Assembly: GCA_017621705.1 (NCBI GenBank)
Contig: JAGASR010000028.1
Coordinates: 1-64,000 of the forward strand
Origin: Clostridia bacterium
GTDB lineage: Bacteria; Bacillota; Clostridia; Oscillospirales; UBA644
Direction: 5' to 3'
Length of the DNA stretch: 64,000 bases
The notes under the pieces are model-generated. The model saw nothing but the letters and a program-made list of their open reading frames with translations, ran no database searches and was not told the origin of the DNA. Positions 38,540 to 47,181 of this stretch are shown here, piece after piece; the first letter of the stretch is position 1; every line of letters starts with the position of its first letter. The translations under genes were made by a program, and so were the position numbers.

Positions 38540-39949
38540 TTATTCGCCGTAAACAGCATATCTGCCGGCATAATGGTTTACAAGATATTCCGATACAAGT
38601 TGGTCATACTGGCTTTCGTACGATTCAAGGATCGAAGAAATAGGATTACCCTCTCTTACAGCCGCCTGTACTGCGACTCTGCCGTCTTCCCAGAAAAATC
38701 CGTAGTTTGCATTTCTGACAGTATTGATAAAAATTTCGGCATCTCTTTTATCAAAAAAGATTTCATCTGCCATATAATTTGCTATATCGTCTTTTGTTTC
38801 AAGTCCTTCAAAAGGTTCAAACATCATATCAAGAATCATCGCAGAAGCTTCAACATCGGCTGTATTAACAGGAATACATGTTGTATATGCCATCTGAGAA
38901 TATCCGCTTGAAAATTCACCGGAAACAGCATCGGGACCTTGAGGGAAAGGAAGTATGCCGATATTATCCATCTGATACATCAAAGAGTCTGTGGTACCGA
39001 TAATATCAACATTATCCATAACAGCCATAACAACATCGCCGTTGATCATATAAGAACCTTTATTTGTACCGGCATCGGGATAAATGAAATCTTTACAAGT
39101 TACATTATATATTTCCTGTGCACGTTCCAATGCAACTCGACCTTTTTCTGTATATGCACCGCAAACGACCTTACCGTTTTCATAAGTAGAGTAAGATACA
39201 CCGTTTGAGTAAAGCATATTAACAGCAAAGTCAGCATCGTGACAATGCATTCCGTAAACTGTTCTTCCCGCATCCTGATAGGTATATAATTCGAGAGTTT
39301 CTTCCAACTTATCCCATGTCCACTCGCGGTTATCGACATATTCACGGGGATCCGAATGACCTAATCGGGATACAAGAGTTTCATTCACAGCGAATACAGA
39401 ATATGTTGTGCTGTAAAGCAGATTGGGCCATGCAAAAGGAACAACACCGTAAACATCATCTTTCCATATCATCGGTTCAAGCATATTGGGTGTTCCCCAT
39501 TTTTCTGTATTCTGTACATCCAGGAGCGAAGATAATCCAACAAGATATCCCCTTGCTCTTGAGAAATTACTCAAAACACTTGTGTCGCAAGTTACAAGGT
39601 CATAAAGATGAGATCCGGACATAAGCGATGCACTCAAATTATCAGCTATAACTGTGGAGTTAGAGTTGTTATCAACAATAATCTTACAGTTATAGGCAGA
39701 TTCGATTGACTTTTGTCTTTCCAAAGCGTTATCAGCAAAATTTGTTCCCGGAATAAATCCGAAAATATTATCAACGCCATCCATATATCTGCTCATTGAA
39801 AAGCCCCAGGTAACCGAAAGACCGTCAAAATTAACATCCCCCGTTTCAATTTTATACTCGGGAACGATTTCCGGTTCTGAAGTTTGACATGCGCTGAGAA
39901 TAAAAAGAACAGAAAGGAAAAACACCATAAATTTACTTATTTTTTTCAT
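38540..39949 (-). CDS. Solute-binding lipoprotein, array copy 6 (subfamily B)
   Basis: A 469-residue lipoprotein (Cys21, LFILSAC). It is nearly identical to copy 7 in signal peptide, 5' region and upstream DNA, and similar throughout: WGFSMSRY, DNVFG/DNIFGFIPGT, EKWGTPNMLEPMIWKDDVYG, WTWDKLEETL, MDNIGILPFPQGPDA. Copies 6 and 7 are therefore a recent tandem duplication. It has its own promoter (40005-40033) and terminator. Ligand unknown. Confidence 0.88.
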   Translation of the reverse strand: MKKISKFMVFFLSVLFILSACQTSEPEIVPEYKIETGDVNFDGLSVTWGFSMSRYMDGVDNIFGFIPGTNFADNALERQKSIESAYNCKIIVDNNSNSTVIADNLSASLMSGSHLYDLVTCDTSVLSNFSRARGYLVGLSSLLDVQNTEKWGTPNMLEPMIWKDDVYGVVPFAWPNLLYSTTYSVFAVNETLVSRLGHSDPREYVDNREWTWDKLEETLELYTYQDAGRTVYGMHCHDADFAVNMLYSNGVSYSTYENGKVVCGAYTEKGRVALERAQEIYNVTCKDFIYPDAGTNKGSYMINGDVVMAVMDNVDIIGTTDSLMYQMDNIGILPFPQGPDAVSGEFSSGYSQMAYTTCIPVNTADVEASAMILDMMFEPFEGLETKDDIANYMADEIFFDKRDAEIFINTVRNANYGFFWEDGRVAVQAAVREGNPISSILESYESQYDQLVSEYLVNHYAGRYAVYGE

Positions 39950-40004
39950 AAGAATACCTCTACCCTTTTATTTTCATCCATACACCATATCATGTATTTT
40001 TCAC

Positions 40005-40033
40005 AGATTAACACAATAAACCGTAAAAGTCAA
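40005..40033 (-). promoter_or_regulatory. Promoter of array copy 6
   Basis: On the minus strand TTGACT, 17-bp spacer, TAATCT; lies within sequence duplicated at copy 7. Confidence 0.65.
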
Positions 40034-40101
40034 TGTTTAAATTACATAGTTTACATAAATATCACAGAAAGACCTTTTGAGATGGACTCAAAAGGTCTTT
40101 A
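40021..40101. repeat. Direct repeat, left copy (81 bp, duplicated at 41602-41682)
   Basis: Starts GTAAAAGTCAATGTTTAAAT at 40023, contains the -35 region of copy 6 and the terminator of copy 7. It differs from the right copy at two positions by eye. Distance between copies is 1581 bases, one gene unit. Confidence 0.92.
40068..40100 (-). terminator. Terminator after array copy 7
   Basis: AAAGACCTTTTGAG / CTCAAAAGGTCTTT, perfect 14-bp stem, ATGGA loop; identical to the terminator after copy 8. Confidence 0.92.
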
Positions 40102-40117
40102 ATATCATAATTCTATT

Positions 40118-41524
40118 TTATTCGCCGTAAACAGCGAGTCTGCCTTCATACTGAGGTTCAAGGTAATCTTCTACGAGTGCATTATACTTATCTTCGTTTG
40201 ACTCAAAAAGCTGTGAAATAGTCTCCGTGGATTTAACAGCATTTGCAGGTAAATCACGACCGCCTTCCCAGAAAAAGTTATATTGTGCACCGCTTACTAT
40301 ATCAAAAACAACTTCAGAGTCTCTTTTATCGAAAAAGATCTGTTCTGTCATATATTCAAGCATATCTTCTTTTGTTTCATAACCTTCAAACGGCTCAAAC
40401 ATAGCATTTAAAACTTTTGCTGTTCCTTCAACATCCGAAGCTGTAATGGGTATGCATGTTGAATACGGAATCTGCTGATAGTATGAATGATACTTTCCGG
40501 GGATCGCATTGGGACCCTGTGGGAAAGGCAGAACGCCGAGATTATCCATTTTATACAGCAAAGAATCTGCAGTCGAAAACAATGTTCCGGTACCAGTAAG
40601 ATACATAACGCAGTCTTCGTTATAAAAGAAATCGGAAGTGTTGGAGGTAAGGTCCGGATAAATATAGTCAGCACAGGTTTCGTTTAAAATTCGCTGACCG
40701 CGTTCTAATGCGGATCTTCCGGCATCTGTATAAATACCGCATATAACCTTACCGTCTTCAACAGCCGTATAGTTGACACCGTTAGACAAGAACATATTTA
40801 TACCAAAGTAGTCAGAATGAAAATTTATACTGTAAATTGTTCTTCCTGCATCTTCATAGGTGCATGCGGCAAGTGTTTCTTCAAACTTATCCCAGGTCCA
40901 CCCTTTATTTTCGACATAATCTCGAGGATCTGTCGCACCGATTTTTGAAACAAGGTGTTCGTTAACAGCAATAATACCGGCAGGGACAGTATAGAGAAGG
41001 TAGGGCCAAGCATTTGGTAAAACGCCGTACAAATCATCTTTCCAAAGCATATTCTGAAGTTGATTGGGAGTACCCCATTTTTCTGTATTTTGGACATCAA
41101 GATAAGATGAAAGACCTACAAGATAATTTCCTCTGACAAGGCTTGCCAACACACTGGAGTCAGCAGAAATAAGGTCATAAAGGTGACCACCTGTTGCGAG
41201 TTCAACATTTAATTTGCTGGCAATAACAGAAGAGTTTGAATTATTATCAACCGTTATAACACAATTCAAATCAGATTCGACCTTTTTCTGATGTTCAAGA
41301 ACCTGATCGGCAAAAGCAGTTTCGGGAATAAAACCGAAAACATTATCCGTATCTTCAGCATATCGGCTCATTGAAAAGCCCCACTTAATCTCAAGACCGT
41401 CAAGATCGCTCGAATTTACATCTGAAATATATTCCGGGGCAATTTCAGCCTGAGAAGACTGACATGCGCTGAGAAAAAAAAGAACAGAAAGGAAAAACAC
41501 CATAAATTTACTTATTTTTTTCAT
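40118..41524 (-). CDS. Solute-binding lipoprotein, array copy 7 (subfamily B)
   Basis: A 468-residue lipoprotein (Cys21, LFFLSAC). The ATG at 41524 is used, since it gives the MKKISKFMVFF signal shared with copy 6 and has GGAAGG upstream; a longer frame from 41539 adds five residues. Motifs are EIKWGFSMSRYAEDTDN, EKWGTPNQLQNMLWKDDLYG, KGWTWDKFEETL, MDNLGVLPFPQGPNA, and PFEGYETKEDMLEYM. Closest relative is copy 6 next door. Confidence 0.88.
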   Translation of the reverse strand: MKKISKFMVFFLSVLFFLSACQSSQAEIAPEYISDVNSSDLDGLEIKWGFSMSRYAEDTDNVFGFIPETAFADQVLEHQKKVESDLNCVITVDNNSNSSVIASKLNVELATGGHLYDLISADSSVLASLVRGNYLVGLSSYLDVQNTEKWGTPNQLQNMLWKDDLYGVLPNAWPYLLYTVPAGIIAVNEHLVSKIGATDPRDYVENKGWTWDKFEETLAACTYEDAGRTIYSINFHSDYFGINMFLSNGVNYTAVEDGKVICGIYTDAGRSALERGQRILNETCADYIYPDLTSNTSDFFYNEDCVMYLTGTGTLFSTADSLLYKMDNLGVLPFPQGPNAIPGKYHSYYQQIPYSTCIPITASDVEGTAKVLNAMFEPFEGYETKEDMLEYMTEQIFFDKRDSEVVFDIVSGAQYNFFWEGGRDLPANAVKSTETISQLFESNEDKYNALVEDYLEPQYEGRLAVYGE

Positions 41525-41585
41525 AAAAAGACCTTCCACCCTATTATTTTCATTTATACGCCATATTGTGGTATTTTTTTGTCAT

Positions 41586-41614
41586 ATTTTAACACGATAA
41601 ACGGTAAAAGTCAA
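41586..41614 (-). promoter_or_regulatory. Promoter of array copy 7
   Basis: On the minus strand TTGACT, 17-bp spacer, TAAAAT. Confidence 0.65.
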
Positions 41615-41682
41615 TGTTTAAATTACATAGTTTGCATAAATATCACAGAAAGACCTTTTGAGATGGACTCAAAAGGTCTTTA
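41602..41682. repeat. Direct repeat, right copy (81 bp, duplicated at 40021-40101)
   Basis: Carries the -35 region of copy 7 and the terminator of copy 8; two differences from the left copy by eye. Confidence 0.92.
41649..41681 (-). terminator. Terminator after array copy 8
   Basis: AAAGACCTTTTGAG / CTCAAAAGGTCTTT with an ATGGA loop. Confidence 0.92.
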
Positions 41683-41692
41683 TATTTACGAA

Positions 41693-43105
41693 TCAATTTC
41701 CGTAAAGCTCGTTCATTGTTAAATATTGAGTTAAAATATACTTTTCAATATTTGTTCGCTGCTGAGTTTCGATAGATTCAAGAATCTGAGAAGGAGTACC
41801 TTTTAATATCTGGGGGAAGAATCCGGTAAGACCGTGTTTATGGTCGATATAGATAGCATGTTCGTTTGAAGCAATTTCAAAGAAATACTTCGCATCACGT
41901 TCGTCCATAAAATAGTTTCTTGTAAGATAAGCGAGGATATCCGCATCTGTTTCATAGCCATCAAGGGGTTCGAAAAGGCTGTCTATAACAAGAGCGGAAG
42001 CATCGGCATCGGGCGCAGTGATGGGAATAGAAAGAACAAAGTCTGCAGATTCATAGAAAGACTTGTACCAACCTGGTTTTGCATCGGGACCGCACGGGAA
42101 AGGAACAATACCGAAGTTTTCAAGGTTATACGCAACGGATGAAGTACCGGAAAGAACCTGATAAGAGTCGATAAGCGCAATGACGGTTTCGCCTGCGTTA
42201 AGCTGATCAACACCGCCGCCTTTATGAATATTGCCTGCGGTAGCACCGTTCCACCATTCATTAGCCTGATCGAATGCTTTAAGTGCGGTAGCTGTGTAGA
42301 AGCCCATTTCATATGAACCGTCTTCGTTTACGGTAAGATATTCATCACCGTTAGAAAGAGAAACAGCACGTGTAAACCAGTCCTCTTTCGAAGCGAGAGC
42401 ATAGACAAACTCATTTGAAACCTGACCCGTATGAGCATAATCGGTAAGAACACGAGTAAAGGTATCCCAAGTCCATTCGCCGTTTTCGTAATAGTCACGG
42501 GGGTCAGTTTCATTGAGAGCACGAACATAGTTTTCATTAATTGCGAGAACGCTGGACATGGAGTTCTGAGTTTTCATCGGATGTTTTGCAGGAATAACGC
42601 CGTACAGACCGCCTTCATACATCATAGAAGAAAGAAGATATCTGCTGCCCCATTTTTCTTCATCAAGAGCATCCATACCGGAAAGAGCACTAAGATCGGT
42701 AAAAGTTCCGGCTATAACATAGTCGACAACGTCGTATGATTCTTCCTGGATGAAGTCAAATTCATAGTCACCGGTCAAAACGCTGTAATAAGCATTCTGT
42801 GCCGCAGAAGGAACTATAACAACATCAAGAACCATATTGTATTTTTCCTCAGTATCTTTGATTCTCTGAAGAGCAAGGTCGGCAAATTCGGTATTGTTTA
42901 TATAACCGAGAGTTGAACCCACCTCGGATGATGAGGCAACGATAAGCGCATCTTCGACCGTACCCATTTTAAAAACTTTACCGCCGAGGTCTACCTTATC
43001 CGAAAGATCGGATGAATATTCCGGAATGATTTCTTCGGCAGGTGCGCATGAAAATAAAAGAAAAGTAAAAATCATGCAAAGAGCAAACGAAATAATCTTT
43101 TTCAA
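41693..43105 (-). CDS. Solute-binding lipoprotein, array copy 8 (subfamily A), first in transcription order
   Basis: A 470-residue lipoprotein (Cys20, FLLFSC). It is subfamily A although its downstream neighbours are subfamily B: STLGYINNTEFADLALQRI, EKWGSRYLLSSMMYEGGLYG, GEWTWDTFTRVLTDYAH, LSGTSSVAYNLENFGIVPFP, and ILTQYLTMNELYGN. This places the B trio inside an A series. A candidate promoter (TTGCTT, 17 bp, TATACT on the minus strand, 43143-43171) lies just upstream. The next upstream gene is a DUF4838 enzyme. Confidence 0.88.
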   Translation of the reverse strand: MKKIISFALCMIFTFLLFSCAPAEEIIPEYSSDLSDKVDLGGKVFKMGTVEDALIVASSSEVGSTLGYINNTEFADLALQRIKDTEEKYNMVLDVVIVPSAAQNAYYSVLTGDYEFDFIQEESYDVVDYVIAGTFTDLSALSGMDALDEEKWGSRYLLSSMMYEGGLYGVIPAKHPMKTQNSMSSVLAINENYVRALNETDPRDYYENGEWTWDTFTRVLTDYAHTGQVSNEFVYALASKEDWFTRAVSLSNGDEYLTVNEDGSYEMGFYTATALKAFDQANEWWNGATAGNIHKGGGVDQLNAGETVIALIDSYQVLSGTSSVAYNLENFGIVPFPCGPDAKPGWYKSFYESADFVLSIPITAPDADASALVIDSLFEPLDGYETDADILAYLTRNYFMDERDAKYFFEIASNEHAIYIDHKHGLTGFFPQILKGTPSQILESIETQQRTNIEKYILTQYLTMNELYGN

Positions 43106-43142
43106 AATAAAGCCTCCAATTAATATACATCAGGTAACAATA

Positions 43143-43171
43143 AGTATACTATTTCTTAAAAATAAAAGCAA
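43143..43171 (-). promoter_or_regulatory. Candidate promoter of array copy 8
   Basis: On the minus strand TTGCTT, 17-bp spacer, TATACT; about 40 bases before the ATG. Confidence 0.6.
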
Positions 43172-43247
43172 TATAACCGAAAGAAAACAGACAAATAATC
43201 CACATGATTCAGTCGATTTGTCCACCCATTGTTATTAACAAGATAAA

Positions 43248-44927
43248 TTATACTGATGCAGGTTCATTGAGGGAATCAAGAAACATATCAACTGTTATCT
43301 TCCATTCTTCGACTTTTTCGAGTTTAACGGCATCTGCAACTCTGCGGAAGAAAGCCATGAGAGACTGTTTTTCTTCTTCGCTATCATATAGTTTTGCTTT
43401 AAGGATAGCATAAACAAGACCCATTTCGTCTTCTTCGACACGGAGAAGGAGCTTCGGATCGTCTTTTACCGCATTTTTAGCTTCGACAAAGAATGATTTA
43501 TACATAGGCATGAGCTCTTTTGCGAGGAATTTCTCATCTTGCGGATAACCGAAAATGGAAAGCCCCTCCCCTGTTTTTTCAAGCTCATCCGCCATGGTAT
43601 TGAGATACTTATCAATATACGGAGCTGCGGGACCGTAATAAGCGTTAAGGAAATTCTGTCTGTGCTTTTCAATATCGCAGTACGGATCCCATGAAAGTTT
43701 AGCAAGAAGATACGTACGAAGTGCCCAGAAATCGCCGCCTTGCTCGCGATTTGCCTGATTGAAGATCGAGCGGACGCTATTTTCATAGAAGAATTTCATA
43801 TTGGGAGCAAGAACTCTGAAATTCGGGAACGGAGAAATCAGGTTTGCAAACTGGATATCGTAGTCCCAAAGGAAAACGTTGCCGCAATATTTATGCCATA
43901 CCGCAATATCCTTAACAAAGCTTTCGCACTGCGGATTTTCGGGAATGGGTTTCGAACGGTCACATTCAATATTGCAAAGCATAATGTGAACGTTATCTCT
44001 CATTTCGATGTATTTAGGAGCAGTTCTGCTGTACCAATAAGAAAGAGTGGAAATAACTTTATCGGGGAAAGCTTCCGCAACTTTATTTACGAAATACATT
44101 ATCGAGCCGATCTGAGAACCTGCCTCTTCGTCGAGTTTACGGCATTTTTCGCAGGTACAGAAACGGGTAGTATCGTTCTGAGAAACCGACCAATATTTGG
44201 CATCGGGCTTTTCGGCCATGAATTTCTTGAGATTTTCGATTGCTTCGGCGATCATTTCGTCGTTTGTGCAACAAAGCTGACCGTTATTTACACGTTCGCC
44301 GTCAACAAGAGAGAAATATTCGGGATGAGAATCGAAATATTTTTCGGGCGGAATAAGAGTATAGAAAGAATGACACCAGAAGCCCCAGTTCTTGTGGCCT
44401 TCAACGAGTTTTTTATCTTTAATGTACGTTAACTGGCCGTTAAGTTTAAGCTTTTCGGCAATGGTCGGATCCCAGGAATTACGGTAATAGACTTCACGAT
44501 AATTCAACTTCGGTACTTGTTTATCAAAATAACCGTCAGGAATTTCGACAGTACATTTATGAGGAATATAGTCGTCCGAAGCCGTGAGCCATACACAGCC
44601 GAAAAACTGTTCGAGGAATTCATAGCAGCCGAACGTAAGTCCGTCAGCAGAAGCGCCGAGGATATAAACTGTACCGTCTTTTTCAGCAATAACAAAGCCT
44701 TCGTCTCCGAGATCATCACAACCGTCGATCTGAAGATCAAAAGGAGCAATATCAACTATAATTTTTTCTTTAAGACATTTTTCGCAAACCTTTTCGGCAA
44801 TCGGAAGCATACAATCCGTTACCTGAAAGATATAGTTCTGAAGTATCTTAACCGCTTTTTCGGTTGCCTCAATCTTCTTCGGCGCGGCGATAGTAAAAGA
44901 TGATGAGTGTCTGTCGATAAGTTTCAT
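43248..44927 (-). CDS. DUF4838 / alpha-glucuronidase- and GH20-like putative glycoside hydrolase
   Basis: A 559-residue protein with an N-terminal GH20b-like alpha/beta domain (to about 130; GDEGFVIAEKDGTVYILGAS, DGLTFGCYEFLEQFFGCVWL) and a DUF4838 barrel (about 150-450). The barrel has WCHSFYTLIPPEKYFDSHPE, NGQLCCTNDEM, SVSQNDTTRFCTCEKC and the late WALRTYLLAKLSWDP. Such proteins are seen in polysaccharide utilisation loci and are believed to be glycoside hydrolases, but activity is not established for most. No signal peptide is seen. It lies directly upstream of the lipoprotein array on the same strand. Confidence 0.8.
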   Translation of the reverse strand: MKLIDRHSSSFTIAAPKKIEATEKAVKILQNYIFQVTDCMLPIAEKVCEKCLKEKIIVDIAPFDLQIDGCDDLGDEGFVIAEKDGTVYILGASADGLTFGCYEFLEQFFGCVWLTASDDYIPHKCTVEIPDGYFDKQVPKLNYREVYYRNSWDPTIAEKLKLNGQLTYIKDKKLVEGHKNWGFWCHSFYTLIPPEKYFDSHPEYFSLVDGERVNNGQLCCTNDEMIAEAIENLKKFMAEKPDAKYWSVSQNDTTRFCTCEKCRKLDEEAGSQIGSIMYFVNKVAEAFPDKVISTLSYWYSRTAPKYIEMRDNVHIMLCNIECDRSKPIPENPQCESFVKDIAVWHKYCGNVFLWDYDIQFANLISPFPNFRVLAPNMKFFYENSVRSIFNQANREQGGDFWALRTYLLAKLSWDPYCDIEKHRQNFLNAYYGPAAPYIDKYLNTMADELEKTGEGLSIFGYPQDEKFLAKELMPMYKSFFVEAKNAVKDDPKLLLRVEEDEMGLVYAILKAKLYDSEEEKQSLMAFFRRVADAVKLEKVEEWKITVDMFLDSLNEPASV

Positions 44928-44976
44928 TTGTCTTTTCCTCTTTTCATTTATATTAAAAATTTGTTTTTATGTAAAT

Positions 44977-45005
44977 ATAATAACATATAATGCATGAAAA
45001 TTCAA
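44977..45005 (-). promoter_or_regulatory. Promoter of the DUF4838 gene
   Basis: On the minus strand TTGAAT, 17-bp spacer, TATTAT. Confidence 0.6.
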
Positions 45006-45082
45006 GTACCGATATAAAATTTTCCGGAATAAGAGCAATTTAAATGTTAAAAATATAAACAAAACCGTAAAGGAGTCTTATT

Positions 45083-45268
45083 ATGAAAAAAGATAAAAAG
45101 AATGATTCGACAAAACATCTTGAAAATGTTTTTATGAACACACCTGTGGTTTCTGTTACAGAATCGACGGGAAGCAGTGATTTTATCTGGGAAACAACGT
45201 TTGACGAAAGCCCCGAAAATTCAAAAGAAAAGCACGACCATACAACAAAAACAAGAAAGAAAAGCTAA
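45083..45268 (+). CDS. Small hydrophilic protein, unknown
   Basis: A 61-residue ORF with a good ribosome-binding site (AAAGGAG, 8 bases before ATG). It is rich in Lys, Ser, Thr, Asp and Glu, has no Cys or membrane segment, and is probably disordered; it ends TTKTRKKS. A GTTCGG/CCGAAC hairpin follows at about 45275. No family recognised. It is supported by the RBS and its isolation between two promoters, not by homology. Confidence 0.45.
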   Translation: MKKDKKNDSTKHLENVFMNTPVVSVTESTGSSDFIWETTFDESPENSKEKHDHTTKTRKKS

Positions 45269-45297
45269 AGTCACGTTCGGGAAACCGAACTGCTCTA

Positions 45298-45325
45298 TTG
45301 ACAAATAAAAAATATATACTATAAT
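45298..45325 (+). promoter_or_regulatory. Promoter of the metallopeptidase lipoprotein
   Basis: TTGACA, 16-bp spacer, TATAAT, about 100 bases before the ATG. Confidence 0.75.
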
Positions 45326-45430
45326 ATTACATAACAAATGTGATTTTTTTGTAAACAATCGGAATTCATGCAACATTTACGCCTTTTTTCGACACTATAA
45401 TATAAAGACTATTTTCAAGGAAGTATATTT

Positions 45431-46960
45431 ATGAAAAAAACTCTTAAATCACTGTTAATATTTTTTGCGTGTGTTACCCTATTCGGCTGTACAAACGAAG
45501 AAATCCCCAAAGATGAAACAATACAGAAAGAAGATATAGTTTATATAACAAAACAGATCACACATTCCGAAGCAGGTGGATTTTTCGGAATGAAAACATT
45601 CATGGAAACTGCGACTATCGAAAACGTTACATACTGTTTTGAAAAAAGTGTTTCCGAAGAAGACAGAGTTTATTGCATTGAGCAGACTTCTAAATTACTT
45701 GAAAATATAGATACGGGAAAAGATCTGACTATCTGTATTTACGATAAAACTACGTACGATAATGAATATGCCTCAGACGGATTTGTTTACACAAGCGTAA
45801 GAGACTGGCAAAGTGCTGAATATTTGACCGTCATTCTTCGTGCCATCTATGGGGAGTATTGTAATTACGGTACGGCTTATGGTTACGCAAACTATTTGCT
45901 GGGTAACACAGAAACATCTGATTTAAAGTTTGAAGCGGATTTTGAATTTTACGATCTTAATGATCTTTGCTTTCATCCGAATTTCGCTACAGACGAACAA
46001 ATAGATATTGTTAAAAGCATTTCCACTGCATTTGTAAAAGAATATATTAAAACAAACGGAGAAGAATCTTTCATTGATATTTTGAAAGCGAGCGGAGATG
46101 TTAAAGAAATCGTTAAGGCAAAAAACGCCTTGGAAGGATTCTATGAGAAAAATGGAATAAAAACCGAACTTCCGACAATTATTTTCGGACCGGGCGGAGA
46201 GGCTTTTGACTATACTGTAATATGCGAGTATGCCTCGATTTATATCATAGAAGATTTTATAGATACCGGGGCTTCGTACTACCCGGAATATACATTTTTT
46301 GACGGGTTTTTAAATAATAATTATGTAAAGACAATGGATTATTTTATAGTCAATGTCGAGCAGATGAAAAAATATCAGTATCATTTCGGACTTGATTATT
46401 ACGATAACAGTCTGGAGATAATGTTCCTTAACAATACCGAGTTTTCTATATATTTTAGTCGTCCTGTTCATCAGATCAGACTAAACAGTATAATCTCTTT
46501 TATGCATGAATATATTCATTCCGTTACAATGCTTGACTGGACACAGGAAACAGAAAAATGGGAAAGTGAGGGGCTCGCAGCGTATTATGAATTTCTTTAC
46601 AATGAATATGCTCTACCTTTTTGGTATTACGATAGAAATAACGGTGCTGAGATTTACGGTCATACTTACATTTTAGACTATATTGAAAAAAGCGGCAGAC
46701 CTGTCGAAACGGTCGACGATCTGCGAGAACTTGACAATATATATTCATATTTAACAAGAAAGCACGGCCTTAATTATACCTACACCTCAGGAGCTTCTTT
46801 TATTTCTTATCTTATAAACCAGTTCGGAGAGCGAGAAGTTCTTGATTATATGTTGGTTCATCATTCTCTTAAAAAATTAACTGATCAGACTTTCGATGAA
46901 CTTGTGGAAGATTGGAAAGATTTCCTTGAAGAGAATTATTGGGAATACGGCAGGAAATAA
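45431..46960 (+). CDS. Gluzincin-type zinc metallopeptidase lipoprotein
   Basis: A 509-residue surface lipoprotein (lipobox Cys20, TLFGC). Residues 359-363 read HEYIH, the HExxH zinc motif. ESEGLAAYYE follows about 17 residues later and provides the third ligand Glu (380) in the spacing of gluzincins (peptidase MA-like). The N-terminal 250 residues are not recognised; the C-terminal 120 are helical. It is likely a secreted aminopeptidase- or endopeptidase-like enzyme. It has its own promoter and terminator and no operon partner. Confidence 0.72.
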   Translation: MKKTLKSLLIFFACVTLFGCTNEEIPKDETIQKEDIVYITKQITHSEAGGFFGMKTFMETATIENVTYCFEKSVSEEDRVYCIEQTSKLLENIDTGKDLTICIYDKTTYDNEYASDGFVYTSVRDWQSAEYLTVILRAIYGEYCNYGTAYGYANYLLGNTETSDLKFEADFEFYDLNDLCFHPNFATDEQIDIVKSISTAFVKEYIKTNGEESFIDILKASGDVKEIVKAKNALEGFYEKNGIKTELPTIIFGPGGEAFDYTVICEYASIYIIEDFIDTGASYYPEYTFFDGFLNNNYVKTMDYFIVNVEQMKKYQYHFGLDYYDNSLEIMFLNNTEFSIYFSRPVHQIRLNSIISFMHEYIHSVTMLDWTQETEKWESEGLAAYYEFLYNEYALPFWYYDRNNGAEIYGHTYILDYIEKSGRPVETVDDLRELDNIYSYLTRKHGLNYTYTSGASFISYLINQFGEREVLDYMLVHHSLKKLTDQTFDELVEDWKDFLEENYWEYGRK

Positions 46961-46968
46961 TACAGTTT

Positions 46969-47007
46969 AAAAAGCACGCTACTTACTTATATGTAACGTG
47001 CTTTTTT
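46969..47007 (+). terminator. Terminator of the metallopeptidase gene
   Basis: AAAAAGCACG / CGTGCTTTTTT with a partly paired inner stem (TAC/GTA). Confidence 0.85.
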
Positions 47008-47106
47008 ATTTATCTGACAAGTTCCCGGGAGATATCCTCAACCCATACCGATATTTTTCATGTCTTCAATTTCTTCTGAACAGAGCCTATTAATCTAATA
47101 AAAAGC

Positions 47107-47135
47107 TTGACAAATTATTTTGCAAATGATATAAT
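47107..47135 (+). promoter_or_regulatory. Full-consensus promoter of uxuA
   Basis: TTGACA, 17-bp spacer, TATAAT; ATG 46 bases downstream after RBS AAGGAAGG. Confidence 0.88.
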
Positions 47136-47181
47136 TTAATAAATACACTGTATTTAAACTGATAAAGGAAGGTACGACATC

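Noticed and set aside
40068..41681. CRISPR-like repeats in the array spacers
   Set aside because: The repeats are terminator hairpins between genes, gene-length apart, not a repeat-spacer array.
47030..47095. Short minus-strand peptide-like text (SEEIEDMKNIGMG) before uxuA
   Set aside because: Too short and lacks start signals; could be a gene remnant, but there is not enough to call it.
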